From Anaerolineaceae bacterium (GTDB taxonomy: Bacteria > Chloroflexota > Anaerolineae > Anaerolineales > Anaerolineaceae): a DNA stretch of 64,000 nt. This document shows positions 1-9,449 of the stretch, piece by piece; within the stretch, counting starts at the first letter, position 1, and every line of letters begins with the position of its first letter. A model generated the notes under the pieces. That model did no database searches. It was not told where the DNA came from and worked only from the letters and a program-made list of their open reading frames with translations. The position numbers and the translations under genes were made by a program. The stretch spans positions 1 through 64,000 of the forward strand of contig PABH01000072.1 of NCBI GenBank assembly GCA_002702705.1, written 5' to 3'.

Positions 1-43
1 CGATTAGTTCTTGGGTTGCGGTAAAATTATCTTGGTAGGTCAT
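1..43 (-). CDS. IS256-family (mutator) transposase, N-terminal fragment cut by window edge
   Basis: Only the first 14 codons are inside the window, reading on the minus strand from the ATG at 43 and preceded by a strong AAAGGAG ribosome site. The peptide begins MTYQDNFTATQELI, which resembles the start of IS256-type DDE transposases (typical start MTY/MTQ-x-NFT-x-x-xEL). The rest lies to the left of the window. The identification rests on a very short peptide, so it is tentative; the terminal-repeat-like sequence just outside it (about 61-90) supports it. Confidence 0.45.
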   Translation of the reverse strand, partial: MTYQDNFTATQELI

Positions 44-100
44 TCGGTTCTCCTTTTTAGGTTTTCGCAAACTTTAGGATACCTGACCTACCTCTTTTTG
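1..100 (-). mobile_element. Right-hand end of an IS256-like insertion sequence
   Basis: The transposase start at 43 is followed outward by GCAAACTTTAGGATACCTGA (about 67-86), the kind of sequence found in terminal inverted repeats of mutator/IS256 elements that carry a CAAACTTT-GGATA core. The exact end and target duplication cannot be fixed without the other end. Confidence 0.35.
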
Positions 101-191
101 TTAAGGTCCATGAATTTACAGAAAGAATATTACACTACTATTTTTCCAACCATTGGCAAAAATAATCAATATATCAAATGACATCCATAAC

Positions 192-220
192 TTGACAAGC
201 TTATCTTGGATTGATACGAT
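192..220 (+). promoter_or_regulatory. Sigma-70-like promoter for the 250-783 gene
   Basis: TTGACA at 192-197 and TACGAT at 215-220 are separated by 17 bases. The start codon of the membrane protein gene follows 29 bases after the -10 box. Confidence 0.55.
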
Positions 221-249
221 TCAGTCTATCCCACCACCAAGAGAGACCT

Positions 250-783
250 ATGGAAACTTACATCAATTGGGTTGTAAACAACCCCCTCTTATCCGCTGCG
301 ATCCAATTCGCTATCTTAGGCACCTTGGGAGAAGTTATCTCCTTTAGTATCCAAATCAAAAGACCGGCTATCCCCTGCACCTGGTTGCAATTACTAGGCA
401 AGGTTTTTGCCTGGGCGTTGTTGGGAATCATCATTAAATATGGCTTTGCCGGGATGAAGGGTTTCACCCAGGCTTTGTTGGATCATCAATTGATCCCGAC
501 CATCTTTGGTGCTGGTATTGGTTGGGCTTTTGCCGTATCCGTCTTTACCAATATCCTATTCGGTCCGCAGATGATGGCCTTCCACCGATTGGAAGATAAC
601 CTGATTCTGGGTAATAAAGGTTTCCAGGGCATCACCAAGGCCTGGTGGACGTTGATCTGGTTTTGGATTCCCGCCCATACCATCACCTTTATGCTCCCAC
701 CCAACTTTCAAATCGGTCTGGCTGCAGCCTGGTCGCTGGTGCTTGGTCTGATTATGGGTTTTACGAAAAAGAAGACAATATAA
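250..783 (+). CDS. Integral membrane protein of unknown function
   Basis: A 177-residue protein starting METYINW. I chose the ATG at 250 rather than an upstream TTG because the hydrophobic core begins directly after it and the promoter at 192-220 leaves too little room for the earlier start. About five hydrophobic segments are visible (near residues 8-30, 45-65, 75-100, 125-145, 150-168), with a WFWIPAHT motif before the fourth loop and a basic KKK tail, so the C-terminus is probably cytoplasmic. I do not recognise the family with certainty; a distant Mpv17/PMP22-like protein is one possibility. It stands alone between an IS end and a bidirectional terminator. Confidence 0.6.
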   Translation: METYINWVVNNPLLSAAIQFAILGTLGEVISFSIQIKRPAIPCTWLQLLGKVFAWALLGIIIKYGFAGMKGFTQALLDHQLIPTIFGAGIGWAFAVSVFTNILFGPQMMAFHRLEDNLILGNKGFQGITKAWWTLIWFWIPAHTITFMLPPNFQIGLAAAWSLVLGLIMGFTKKKTI

Positions 784-823
784 AAACGGTTGGAACCATT
801 GATTTGGTTCCAACCGTTTTTTT
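783..823. terminator. Bidirectional intrinsic terminator
   Basis: A perfect stem AAAACGGTTGGAACC / GGTTCCAACCGTTTT with an 8-base loop, flanked by A and T runs. It separates the plus-strand membrane protein gene from the convergent minus-strand sugar operon. Confidence 0.85.
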
Positions 824-824
824 A

Positions 825-1817
825 TCATTCGATTTTTACCGGCTGTCCGGTTTTAACCGACTCATAAGCAGCCAAAACCACCTCTACTGCTTTAAATCCA
901 TCCAACCCAGTCACCCGTGACGAACGCCCTTCCTGAATTGATCCAATAAAATCCTCAATCATGCCCACATTGGGATCAGATCCCCAAAATGCCCAGCTTG
1001 GGCGCTGTAAAACATGGCTGTAAACAGTTAGGTTTTGTTTAAAGCCATCTACCAAAATCGCCCCACGGTCAGTGATCATTTCAAAATCCAAACCGCCCCA
1101 AGCAGGCCAATAATCCGGACGGCTCCAAGAGCAATCAATACTGGCATAAACCCCGTTATCAAAAGTCAGCATCACCATGCCGCCTGTTTCCACTTGCACT
1201 TCATCCGCATGAAAAATTTGGTTGGATTGTGCATAAACTTCAATCACTTCTGCCCCCAAATACCAGCGCATCACATCCACCAGATGTACAACATGATCAG
1301 CCAATGCTCCGCCGCCTGCCAATTCCGGGTCAACAAACCATTCCCGGTGTTTTTTGGGAAGTTCTCCTTGATTTGAGCCATTAAAACAATATACACGCCC
1401 CAATTCCCCGGAATCTAATCGCTGTTTCACTTCCATCAAAGGTGCGCTGTAGCGCATCGGAAAGGCGGTCATTAAGGGTACATTTTTCTCTTCACAAATA
1501 CGCAGAATTTCGCGTCCATCCGGCTGACTAGTCGCCAATGGTTTTTCACATAATATCGATACACCAGCATCGGCTGCAAGTTTTATCATCGGTAAATGAT
1601 TATTATTTTCAGAACAAATGATAACCCCATCCAGTTTTTGTTCAAGTAAGGCTTCGTAAGAGGTCCATAACTTTGTCTCAAATAATTTAGCAAATTTCTC
1701 TCCCCGTTGAGGATCATTATCAGCAAAGCCAACAAATTCAACACCCGGCAGGGTGCGACAAATTTGTAAATACCCTTCAGCGTGTAAATGGGCAAAACTC
1801 ATAATACCGATCTTCAT
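825..1817 (-). CDS. Gfo/Idh/MocA-family NAD(P)-dependent dehydrogenase
   Basis: A 330-residue cytoplasmic oxidoreductase, normal length for the family. The N-terminal Rossmann fold starts KIGIMSFAHLHAEGY, and the hallmark CEKPLATS (EKP motif) lies near residue 92; the C-terminal half has the alpha/beta substrate domain with DHVVHLVD supplying the usual His. These enzymes oxidise or epimerise sugars and inositols; substrate cannot be read from sequence. It is the last gene of a minus-strand sugar operon and its ATG overlaps the stop of the preceding dehydrogenase gene, so the two are translationally coupled. Confidence 0.85.
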   Translation of the reverse strand: MKIGIMSFAHLHAEGYLQICRTLPGVEFVGFADNDPQRGEKFAKLFETKLWTSYEALLEQKLDGVIICSENNNHLPMIKLAADAGVSILCEKPLATSQPDGREILRICEEKNVPLMTAFPMRYSAPLMEVKQRLDSGELGRVYCFNGSNQGELPKKHREWFVDPELAGGGALADHVVHLVDVMRWYLGAEVIEVYAQSNQIFHADEVQVETGGMVMLTFDNGVYASIDCSWSRPDYWPAWGGLDFEMITDRGAILVDGFKQNLTVYSHVLQRPSWAFWGSDPNVGMIEDFIGSIQEGRSSRVTGLDGFKAVEVVLAAYESVKTGQPVKIE

Positions 1818-2815
1818 GCCAGCACCTCCGTTGTGAGATTGACTGCCTTACCCGTTCGGGCGGATTCTAAAGCCGCCAATGCAATTTGTAAGGCTGCCAA
1901 ACCGTCCTCTGCATTTAAACGCACAGGGCTGTCTTTTTTGATACCCTCATAAAATTCCTTTATTTGTGTGGTGTAAGGACTTTCAATTACAGGGCTGGAA
2001 GGTAAACCAACATCCGGTGCTTCTCCGGGTTTACTCTGCAAATAATTTATGATTGGGGCAGTTGAATCCGAATCTGAATGGATCATCCCACCATCTCCTG
2101 AAATTTCCAAACCGGTACGAAATGTCGGCGGTGGATAAGCCCAGGCTCCACTAATATGCGAGATGGCTCCACTTTTATGAGTCAGAATCGCCATACCGTA
2201 ATCCAGAACTGCGGTTGGATTCATTGAGGAGATTTTTTTTGCGAAAACCTGTACTACATCTCCCGCTACCCAACGAGCATAATCAAAATCATGGATCATT
2301 AAGTCCAACATCATCCCACCTGATTTTTTTTCATCCAAAAACCAGTTACCGTTTGCTTTTTTAGGACGAAATCCCCCCCGCCGAAGCCGCATAGTCGCCA
2401 CTCGACCTATTGAGCCTTTTTGTACAGCTTGGTATGCACTGGCATATTCAGGAAAGTAACGTACCACATGCGCCACATAAAATTTAACATCAGCTTTTTT
2501 ACAAGCTGTTACCATCTCCTGCCCCTGTGCGATTGTTAACGCCAGGGGTTTTTCACATATGACATGCTTTCCCGCCTTTGCAGCAGCTAAAACCATCTCA
2601 TAATGCAAGTGAGTTGGTGTGCAAATATCCACAATATCCACATCAGGCAGCATCGCAGCCATGTTTTGGTAAACACTGCCACCAAACTGCTCCACCACTG
2701 GCCTTGCTTCCGCTTCGCTTTCAGCCGCAAAACCAACCAATTCAGCATCAGTTTTTTTCCAACCCATGGCGTGTGTCACGCCCATAAATCCTGTTCCTAA
2801 AATTCCTACACGCAT
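1814..2815 (-). CDS. Gfo/Idh/MocA-family dehydrogenase
   Basis: A 333-residue paralog of the next gene in the operon. GILGTGFMG forms the dinucleotide-binding loop, CEKPLALT is the EKP motif near residue 92, and MIHDFDYARW carries the conserved His-Asp of the substrate domain. It follows the ABC permease genes by 9 bases. Paired Gfo/Idh enzymes next to a sugar importer often carry out oxidation and reduction steps that remodel an imported glycoside or amino sugar; which sugar is unknown here. Confidence 0.85.
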   Translation of the reverse strand: MRVGILGTGFMGVTHAMGWKKTDAELVGFAAESEAEARPVVEQFGGSVYQNMAAMLPDVDIVDICTPTHLHYEMVLAAAKAGKHVICEKPLALTIAQGQEMVTACKKADVKFYVAHVVRYFPEYASAYQAVQKGSIGRVATMRLRRGGFRPKKANGNWFLDEKKSGGMMLDLMIHDFDYARWVAGDVVQVFAKKISSMNPTAVLDYGMAILTHKSGAISHISGAWAYPPPTFRTGLEISGDGGMIHSDSDSTAPIINYLQSKPGEAPDVGLPSSPVIESPYTTQIKEFYEGIKKDSPVRLNAEDGLAALQIALAALESARTGKAVNLTTEVLA

Positions 2816-2824
2816 AATACCTCT

Positions 2825-3679
2825 TTATTTAATCGCTCCAGCTGTAATACTCCGCACCATTTGTTTAGAGAAAAATAAATACAATATTAAGATCGGCACC
2901 ATCGCCATGGTTAACGAGGCTAATACTGCATTCCAGTCGCTGACAAACTGACCCAAAAACTGCTGTACACCCAGGGTAATCGTGGCTGTTTTGGTACCAG
3001 GGGCTAAAATGAGCGGGAACCATAAATCATTCCAGATAGGAATCATTGTAAAAATACCGATTGCACCCAGAGCTGGTCTTACTAGCGGAATAACCAGACC
3101 AAAGATCTGATATTCGCTGGCACCATCCAACCTTGCTGCCGACTTTAATTCCACAGGCACCTGCTGGAAAAAATTGGATAAGATAAAAATCGTCATCGGC
3201 AGGTTCATCGCCACATACACCAGAATTAAGGACAACAACTGGTTTACCAGGCCAAAACGCACCATTAGCTGCAAAATACCCACTGTACCCAACCGAATTG
3301 GGATCATAATCCCAATAGCCATGTAAATCGATAAAAATGTGCTGCCTTTGAATTTATACTCAGTCAGGGCATAAGCCGCAGCCGCCCCGATCAACAGAGT
3401 AAATAGAAGGGAAGCTAATGTCACGATACTGCTGTTGAGAAAATAACGTTCAAAATCAGCACGCCCAAACACGGTCTCAAATCCAACCAGGCTGAACGTC
3501 TCTGCATTGGGAAGCGAGAATGGGCTGTTAAAAATAGATGCCCTGTTTTTAAAGGAATTGATGAGGATCAGCAAAATTGGGAATAATGCGATCACCATGT
3601 AGGTTATTAAGATCAAATGCGGTACAATACGCCCACCCTGATGTTTAATCTTTTTTAGTGTTCTGTTAGCTTTGGACAT
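2825..3679 (-). CDS. Sugar ABC transporter permease (MalG/UgpE type)
   Basis: A 284-residue inner-membrane permease with six predicted helices. The cytoplasmic EAA loop is visible as DGASEYQIFGLVIPL near residue 195, which docks the ATPase. The start ATG follows GAGGTGAAGT. It lies between the other permease and the dehydrogenase genes. No ATPase gene is present in this operon, so it probably uses a shared MsmK/MalK-type ATPase encoded elsewhere. Confidence 0.9.
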   Translation of the reverse strand: MSKANRTLKKIKHQGGRIVPHLILITYMVIALFPILLILINSFKNRASIFNSPFSLPNAETFSLVGFETVFGRADFERYFLNSSIVTLASLLFTLLIGAAAAYALTEYKFKGSTFLSIYMAIGIMIPIRLGTVGILQLMVRFGLVNQLLSLILVYVAMNLPMTIFILSNFFQQVPVELKSAARLDGASEYQIFGLVIPLVRPALGAIGIFTMIPIWNDLWFPLILAPGTKTATITLGVQQFLGQFVSDWNAVLASLTMAMVPILILYLFFSKQMVRSITAGAIK

Positions 3680-3687
3680 ACTTCACC

Positions 3688-4611
3688 TCACATCTCATAA
3701 TTCTGTACGCGGCGCTGCCAGAAGAAGACGTAAAACAGAACACCGGTTAAAATGATCAAAAACATTACGGCAGCCACAGTAGCCCCCATATTAATATTGC
3801 CTAACTGCAATTGCTGTCCAAAGAAAGTTCTATAAAAAAGAGTCCCCAAAATATCGGTGGCAAATTCCGGTCCGGCATTTGCCCCCTTCATCGTGTAAAT
3901 CAAATCAAAGGCATTAAAATTTCCCACAAAGGTCAAAATCATCACCACTCCCACTGTCGGCAGCAGGAGCGGAAATTTAATCTTCCAAAAAGATTGCCAT
4001 CCATTAGCACCATCAACATTGGCTGCTTCCATCAGTTCCTCAGGAATGCCAATCAGAGAAGCATATAAAAGGATCATCGGTATGCCCATAAACTGCCACA
4101 CGGAGATGAGGGAAACTGTGATCAGGGCTGTATCCGGAAGACCTAACCACGGTTTAAATAGATACCCTAAATTGACTGCCTGTAATATAGACTCCGAGAC
4201 ACCCCATAACGGATTTAAGATCAAATTCCAAACAAAACCAATAATCACAAAAGATAAAACGGTTGGCATAAATATGACGGTTCGGTAAAAATTTCTTAAC
4301 CTTCCCTTAGACGCAACCAAAGCAGCCAGTAATAAAGCAATCGCATTTTGGATAACCAGATGGATCAAAGAAAAAATAACATTATTTTTTAATGCTCCTA
4401 AAATGCGCGGCATATAAAAGCTATCGGTGAATAAGGTAACATAATTACTGAATCCAGCAAAAACGTATTGATTATCCGAAGTTCTGGAAAAAAAGCTCAA
4501 ACCAAGCGATGCTAATAATGGGTAGATCATAATAATTGTATAAATGATAACGGCAGGGGCTAAAAAGACAACAATATAAAAGGGGAATTTTTTTCGCTGT
4601 TTGGTGACCAT
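3688..4611 (-). CDS. Sugar ABC transporter permease (MalF/UgpA type)
   Basis: A 307-residue permease. I start at the ATG at 4611 (MVTKQRKKF), eight bases after GAGGAGG, rather than at a TTG seven codons earlier that would place the ribosome site inside the gene. Six hydrophobic segments and the EAA loop DGANGWQSFWKIKFPLL (near residue 210) are visible. It forms a heterodimer with the permease encoded directly downstream. Confidence 0.9.
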   Translation of the reverse strand: MVTKQRKKFPFYIVVFLAPAVIIYTIIMIYPLLASLGLSFFSRTSDNQYVFAGFSNYVTLFTDSFYMPRILGALKNNVIFSLIHLVIQNAIALLLAALVASKGRLRNFYRTVIFMPTVLSFVIIGFVWNLILNPLWGVSESILQAVNLGYLFKPWLGLPDTALITVSLISVWQFMGIPMILLYASLIGIPEELMEAANVDGANGWQSFWKIKFPLLLPTVGVVMILTFVGNFNAFDLIYTMKGANAGPEFATDILGTLFYRTFFGQQLQLGNINMGATVAAVMFLIILTGVLFYVFFWQRRVQNYEM

Positions 4612-4685
4612 ACCATGAACCTCCTCGATCAAAAAAATTGATGAGGGGTAAACAATATACCCCTCATCCGGTTGGTTAATTTAAT

Positions 4686-5999
4686 TTATTTTGCAGGTTC
4701 GTACCAACTATCCAAACCAGCTTGAATTTCCGCGGCGGCTTCTTCAGGGGTCACAGAACCATTAATCACGGCAGCGCTTAAACGCCATAATTCATTTTCA
4801 AGGTTCGGTTCACCACGAGATAAAATCGCATAGGAATTACGGATGGTAGATTCACACTCATTTCGCCAGTTCATGAATTCCTGAGCCAAAGGATCGGTCA
4901 GACTGACATTGTGATCAGATAAAGTGAAGAACCCAGGCAAAGCATTACTGTAAAGGCTGGCAAATTCTTCGGTCGTCATCCATTCCAGGAAGGTTTTGAC
5001 GGCTTCAGGATGCTGCGTGGCAGCATTCATACCCATTGCAATATCGGTATGGTCACTGATATAACAGGTATCGCCTGCGTTTTCTACTGGTGGTTTAAAT
5101 ACACCCAATTCAAAGGATGCATCTTTTTCAAAGGTGAAAATTTCCCAGGAACCCGTCGGATAAATAGCGGCCTTACCCAGTGTAAATAACTGCTGAGCAT
5201 CGGGGTATTTCACAGCTTCAAAACCATCAGGCATAAAATCTCGCCACGCAGCAAGTTGTTTCCATGTTTCTACATAGGCATCATCTGTATACTTTTGATC
5301 ACCAGCGATTAAAGCTGTACGGCCTTCTTCACCCTTCCAATAGTTGGGGCCGATATTCTGGAAACCCATAGTGGCGGCTTCCCAGGTATCAGCTGTTCCC
5401 ATCGCCAACGGAATATAGGTGCCATCCGCTTTAATGGCTTCTAACACATCAAAGAACTCTTGAACAGTTTGCGGTTCTTCTACACCAACTTCATTAAATG
5501 CATCTTTGTTGTAGAAAAATCCATGAATCACAGATGCCATCGGTACACAAAATACTTCCTGTCCATCATCGGTTATCCAAGCACTTTTTGCCACATCACT
5601 GAAATTTGACAACCCTTCTATATCATTCAGATTTGCCAGGTATCCTTTTTCATACAGCGCTAATGATGCATCAAACGGACGGCAGGTAATCAAATCGCCC
5701 GCTGAGCCGCCTTCTAATTTGGTGTTTAACACGCCGTTATATTCCGCAGGGGTGCCGGGGGCAAATACGACATTGATGTTTGGATAGTGTGCTTCGAATG
5801 CCGGAATGATGGTATCCTGCCAAATGGTTAAGTCATCATTACGCCAACTTTCAATGGTGATCGTCACCTCTTCTCCAGCCGGAGCATCATCCATCGGGGC
5901 ATCTTCTGCCGGAGCATTTGCAGGTGTATTCGCCGGTGTACAGGCTGCAAAAGCCAAAACCAACACCAACATTAAAGCAAAAACTTTGTACTTTCTCAT
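4686..5999 (-). CDS. ABC sugar-binding lipoprotein (family 1 extracellular solute-binding protein)
   Basis: A 437-residue binding protein for the adjacent permeases. The start at 5999 gives MRKYKVFALM, a hydrophobic stretch and the lipobox LAFAAC, so the mature protein is lipid-anchored outside the membrane, followed by an Asn/Ala/Pro-rich linker. An upstream in-frame start would bury the signal peptide; AAGGAGAAGG sits just before the chosen ATG. The body has the usual two-lobed features, including WMTTEEFASLYS near the C-terminus. Ligand unknown, probably an oligosaccharide or amino sugar given the ROK and SIS neighbours. Confidence 0.9.
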   Translation of the reverse strand: MRKYKVFALMLVLVLAFAACTPANTPANAPAEDAPMDDAPAGEEVTITIESWRNDDLTIWQDTIIPAFEAHYPNINVVFAPGTPAEYNGVLNTKLEGGSAGDLITCRPFDASLALYEKGYLANLNDIEGLSNFSDVAKSAWITDDGQEVFCVPMASVIHGFFYNKDAFNEVGVEEPQTVQEFFDVLEAIKADGTYIPLAMGTADTWEAATMGFQNIGPNYWKGEEGRTALIAGDQKYTDDAYVETWKQLAAWRDFMPDGFEAVKYPDAQQLFTLGKAAIYPTGSWEIFTFEKDASFELGVFKPPVENAGDTCYISDHTDIAMGMNAATQHPEAVKTFLEWMTTEEFASLYSNALPGFFTLSDHNVSLTDPLAQEFMNWRNECESTIRNSYAILSRGEPNLENELWRLSAAVINGSVTPEEAAAEIQAGLDSWYEPAK

Positions 6000-6096
6000 T
6001 TCCTTCTCCTTATAAGAATCTGGTAAATTTGGTAAAACAATTTGTGTTATCACGTACTCTTTTTTGTTCTGCTCCACCTCCTATCATACAATTTTT

Positions 6097-7041
6097 TTAT
6101 GTGGAATGAAATACCAAACAGGCAGCCCCAACTGCGCTGGATGTAAGTAAGGAAGGAACAATCTCTAAATCTTCCATTTGATAGGTATGCAAACGTTGTT
6201 TTAATTTTTGAGTTAACAACGGTCTTAACACATTCAAACTGGCTAAACCAATCCCACCACCGATAATTAATGCCTCAGGGTTAAGCCAGGTAATTCCGCT
6301 TGCCAAAACATCCGCCAAGACATCGACCATCTGTTCAAACACCACCACCGCCACCGGATCGTTTTGTTGAAGGGCGTGGATAATCAGGTGTGAATCAATC
6401 GATTCATGGTATTCAAAATAGGATGATTGTGCTCCGGCTTCTAATTTTCCAGTGACCATATTCACCAAACCTGGTCCCGACACAATCATCTCCGGACAAT
6501 CCCGCAAACCACAGCTGCATAAAGCACCCATCGGATCCAAGGCATAATGACCAATAAAACCCACCAGACCATTTTTTCCTAAAACCAGTTGGCGATTGAC
6601 CACCACTCCCGCCCCAAGACCGGTTCCAATGGACACGTAAATAAAATCTTTATAAGCCTTACCTGCCCCAAAATACAATTCACCTAATGCACTTGCATTC
6701 GTATCAACCAATAAATGAACCGGCATTTGGCAATCCAATCGTTTTTTTATTTCAGCGGTCAAGGGGACATCATACCAACCCAGGTTTACGGCATGCCTAA
6801 CCATTCCAGAAGCGTACTTAATAAACCCTGGGGAACCAATACCAATCCCGGATACAGGCCGGTCAGTTGTTCGAATTAATTTGTTTATCTGCTCTACGAT
6901 ACGTTTTAAGACATCTTCTTGGCCATCTTCCGGGTTGGTATTTATCTTGTCGGCTTGAAGCACAGTGCCATTTTCCTGCACCAATGCCGTGGCAATTTTT
7001 GTTCCGCCCAGATCGACCCCTATCGCTAGTTTATCCATCAT
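6097..7041 (-). CDS. ROK-family sugar kinase
   Basis: A 314-residue cytoplasmic kinase. The phosphate-binding DLGGTK is at residues 10-15, and a zinc motif CSCGLRDC is near residue 145. The usual GCLE of the zinc loop reads DCPE, and the usual E of the NGxxGExGH motif reads F (VGFIGH), so this is a somewhat divergent member. It would phosphorylate a hexose or N-acetylhexosamine delivered by the ABC importer. Its ATG overlaps the stop codon of the SIS gene by one base. Confidence 0.8.
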   Translation of the reverse strand: MMDKLAIGVDLGGTKIATALVQENGTVLQADKINTNPEDGQEDVLKRIVEQINKLIRTTDRPVSGIGIGSPGFIKYASGMVRHAVNLGWYDVPLTAEIKKRLDCQMPVHLLVDTNASALGELYFGAGKAYKDFIYVSIGTGLGAGVVVNRQLVLGKNGLVGFIGHYALDPMGALCSCGLRDCPEMIVSGPGLVNMVTGKLEAGAQSSYFEYHESIDSHLIIHALQQNDPVAVVVFEQMVDVLADVLASGITWLNPEALIIGGGIGLASLNVLRPLLTQKLKQRLHTYQMEDLEIVPSLLTSSAVGAACLVFHST

Positions 7042-7796
7042 TAATCACCATATCCAAGATAGGGGTTAACATCTTTCCAAGATAAAAACAATTTTTCGTT
7101 GTGCTCTGCTGCCCCAGGCATGTTTAAACTGGCCAGAACAGGAACTTCCTCATCCATCGTTTTTTCAAGCTGGAGCGCGGTCTCTGCAACCAGTGCGTTC
7201 CAAATAATCGCGTTTACCACTGTAGAACTCGGGGCAACCTGCCAGGGTTGTTCTTTTAAGGAAATCAAGGCGTCACCTGGTTCACCACCATTATCGATCA
7301 CAAAGTCCGCAACTTCATATAATTTTTTTCCAATGGCATTCGTTGGTGCTTTTGCTGCGTATTTTTTGGATAAAACCGCGATGACGGTCAACCCTTTTTC
7401 TTTGGCTAATAATGCCATCTCTACCGGTAGTTGGTTTACACCGCTGTTGGAATATACAAAGATCATTTCACCCGGTTGAGGTTGATGAAATTCTAATAAA
7501 GGTGCGGCTAAACCCGGTGTACGCTCTAACTTACCACTCATGATCGGGTTTTCATGCAGCATCAATGCCGCAGAAAAAATAGGAACCACAGCAGTTAACC
7601 CACCGGCCCGGTAAAACCCTTCCTCCACCATCATGTGCGAATGACCAGTTCCAAACAAAAAAATTCGTTTGTGCTGTTGCACGGTGTTTACCATACAGCT
7701 TGATATTGTTAATAACAAATCGTTTTGGTCTAAAACGACCTGGTTTGTTAATAATTGAATTTTTTCAAAATATCGTTGAATCCCATTTTTATCCAA
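7041..7796 (-). CDS. SIS-domain protein (UPF0309-like)
   Basis: A 251-residue sugar-isomerase-fold protein. FLFGTGHSHMMVEEGFYRAG near residue 45 is typical of the UPF0309 group, and VYSNSGVNQLPVE forms the second phosphosugar-binding loop. It starts at a TTG preceded by GGGAGAAAAATC. The group binds phosphosugars but its reaction is not established. Placed between the ROK repressor and ROK kinase, it may process an amino-sugar phosphate. Confidence 0.8.
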   Translation of the reverse strand: MDKNGIQRYFEKIQLLTNQVVLDQNDLLLTISSCMVNTVQQHKRIFLFGTGHSHMMVEEGFYRAGGLTAVVPIFSAALMLHENPIMSGKLERTPGLAAPLLEFHQPQPGEMIFVYSNSGVNQLPVEMALLAKEKGLTVIAVLSKKYAAKAPTNAIGKKLYEVADFVIDNGGEPGDALISLKEQPWQVAPSSTVVNAIIWNALVAETALQLEKTMDEEVPVLASLNMPGAAEHNEKLFLSWKDVNPYLGYGD

Positions 7797-7814
7797 GATT
7801 TTTCTCCCTGGTTA

Positions 7815-9062
7815 TTAGTTTGATATTCCAAACACTTGCTGCAATGTCATCAGGCTGACACCCTTCAAGAAACTGTCATAACCCAATTGGGTCGGTACAA
7901 CATTGATGGCCGGGTCAAATTTTTGATAATAACGCAAATATTCTCGAATGGATTCCAAAAACAGAGGCCCTAAATCGATGGAAGCTTCACCCCCAATCAC
8001 GAAATTTTGAATGCCCATCGCCACACTGGTGTTTCGCATTGCAAATGCAAGATGATCAGCGGTCGTTCGGATCAATTCCATGGCAAAATTGCTGCCAGCC
8101 TCTGCCGCATGTGTAATATGTTGCAGGGATAAGGATCCCGAATCGCCATCAATTACTTCTTGTAAAATCGGATCGCGATTATTTTTCAGAATACGTTTGG
8201 CATTACTGATAATTGCGGGGCGATTGGCTACCGTCTCCAAACAACCGCGGTTTCCGCAAATACAAACTGGACCATTCCGGTCAACTATGATATGGCCGCT
8301 GCGGCCCGGTATACCGTTTTCTCCTTCATATAATTGCCCATTCAGATATATTCCAAACCCGATCCCATTGGAAACCAACAAATAAACAAAGCGATCAAAA
8401 TCTTGGGCTGAGCCATAATATTTTTCCGCAATCGCGGCAACCGAAGTATCAGTTTGTATATTTACCGGCAAATGATATTTTTCTTCCAATATAGCTTGAA
8501 GTGGATAGTTACTTAAATGCAAATTGTACGCTTCTAACACCACGCCATTTTTGGCATCGATTACACCAGGAGTGCTTACCCCAATCCCCAAAATTTTTTG
8601 TCCCTGCATGCCGGATTGGCTTTGTAAGGAATCCAGCATAGAAAAAATTTGATCCGTTAAGGGCCCTGATCCCAAATCAGTAAAAGGAATCTGTTCCACA
8701 AATATCTCTTGATTAAACGCATTAAATACACCACCTCGTAAGGAGCTGCTGCTTAAATCGATGCTTAAAACCACTCCTGCATTTGGATTTGGCATAATCA
8801 ATTTTGGCGTCCGCCCACCGGAAGATTTTCCCTTGCCCGCTTCAACAACCAAATCATTTTCTACCAATTGACGGATCAGACGTGTTACTGAAGAAACCGC
8901 CAAACCAGTCTTCTTTGCCAAATATGCTCGGCTGGTAGGTGCATTTTGCCAGATCGTCGATAATACAAGCGCCATATTGCTGCTGCGCAAACCAGCTAAA
9001 TCCTGCCCCTTTTTATAAGTCGGATTTATTGAAAGTGGGACGTTTTGGGTTTTATTTTTCAT
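7815..9062 (-). CDS. ROK-family transcriptional repressor (NagC/XylR type)
   Basis: A 415-residue regulator with an N-terminal winged helix-turn-helix (residues about 30-85, with SVTRLIRQLVENDLV as recognition region) and a ROK sugar-binding domain carrying the zinc motif CICGNRGCLE near residue 270. It is the first gene of the minus-strand sugar operon and most likely represses it in the absence of the imported sugar. Upstream bases 9063-9449 should hold its operator. Confidence 0.85.
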   Translation of the reverse strand: MKNKTQNVPLSINPTYKKGQDLAGLRSSNMALVLSTIWQNAPTSRAYLAKKTGLAVSSVTRLIRQLVENDLVVEAGKGKSSGGRTPKLIMPNPNAGVVLSIDLSSSSLRGGVFNAFNQEIFVEQIPFTDLGSGPLTDQIFSMLDSLQSQSGMQGQKILGIGVSTPGVIDAKNGVVLEAYNLHLSNYPLQAILEEKYHLPVNIQTDTSVAAIAEKYYGSAQDFDRFVYLLVSNGIGFGIYLNGQLYEGENGIPGRSGHIIVDRNGPVCICGNRGCLETVANRPAIISNAKRILKNNRDPILQEVIDGDSGSLSLQHITHAAEAGSNFAMELIRTTADHLAFAMRNTSVAMGIQNFVIGGEASIDLGPLFLESIREYLRYYQKFDPAINVVPTQLGYDSFLKGVSLMTLQQVFGISN

Positions 9063-9449
9063 AAAAACAACCTATGTAAAGATTAGTTAAAACCAAGCTG
9101 GATAAAAGATAATTCAATTATAGGAAATACCTGCATATTTTTCAAGTATCAGTTTTTATTTTTACTATATTTTCCGATACTTATTTCCAAACTGGTCTTA
9201 ACTTTAGTTTTTTTAATCATTTGTTAACTATTTGACATATGTTTTTTCTTATCCCCCGTTTTATTTCTTTTAATTTGATACACGTTTTTTCAATGCATAA
9301 TTAACCAATCGCAGTTAACTACACTTAATTAATAAATTAACAGGAACCAACCAATTTATCACAAGGGCAGGCATTTTTACAACGGTTATAATGCTTTTCT
9401 ATGCCCATATTCCGAAATTTAGAGTAATGTAATGAAGATATAACCGGAT
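9063..9449. promoter_or_regulatory. AT-rich intergenic region upstream of the ROK sugar operon
   Basis: No gene is visible in these 387 bases. An inverted repeat AAGTATC (9144-9150) / GATACTT (9176-9182) lies about 85-120 bases upstream of the ROK repressor start and is a possible operator. The rest is very AT-rich, without an evident structured RNA. Confidence 0.3.

Noticed and set aside
1586-1795. Short antisense frames inside larger genes, such as this one
   Set aside because: They lie in other frames of clearly conserved genes, lack ribosome sites and show no family motif.
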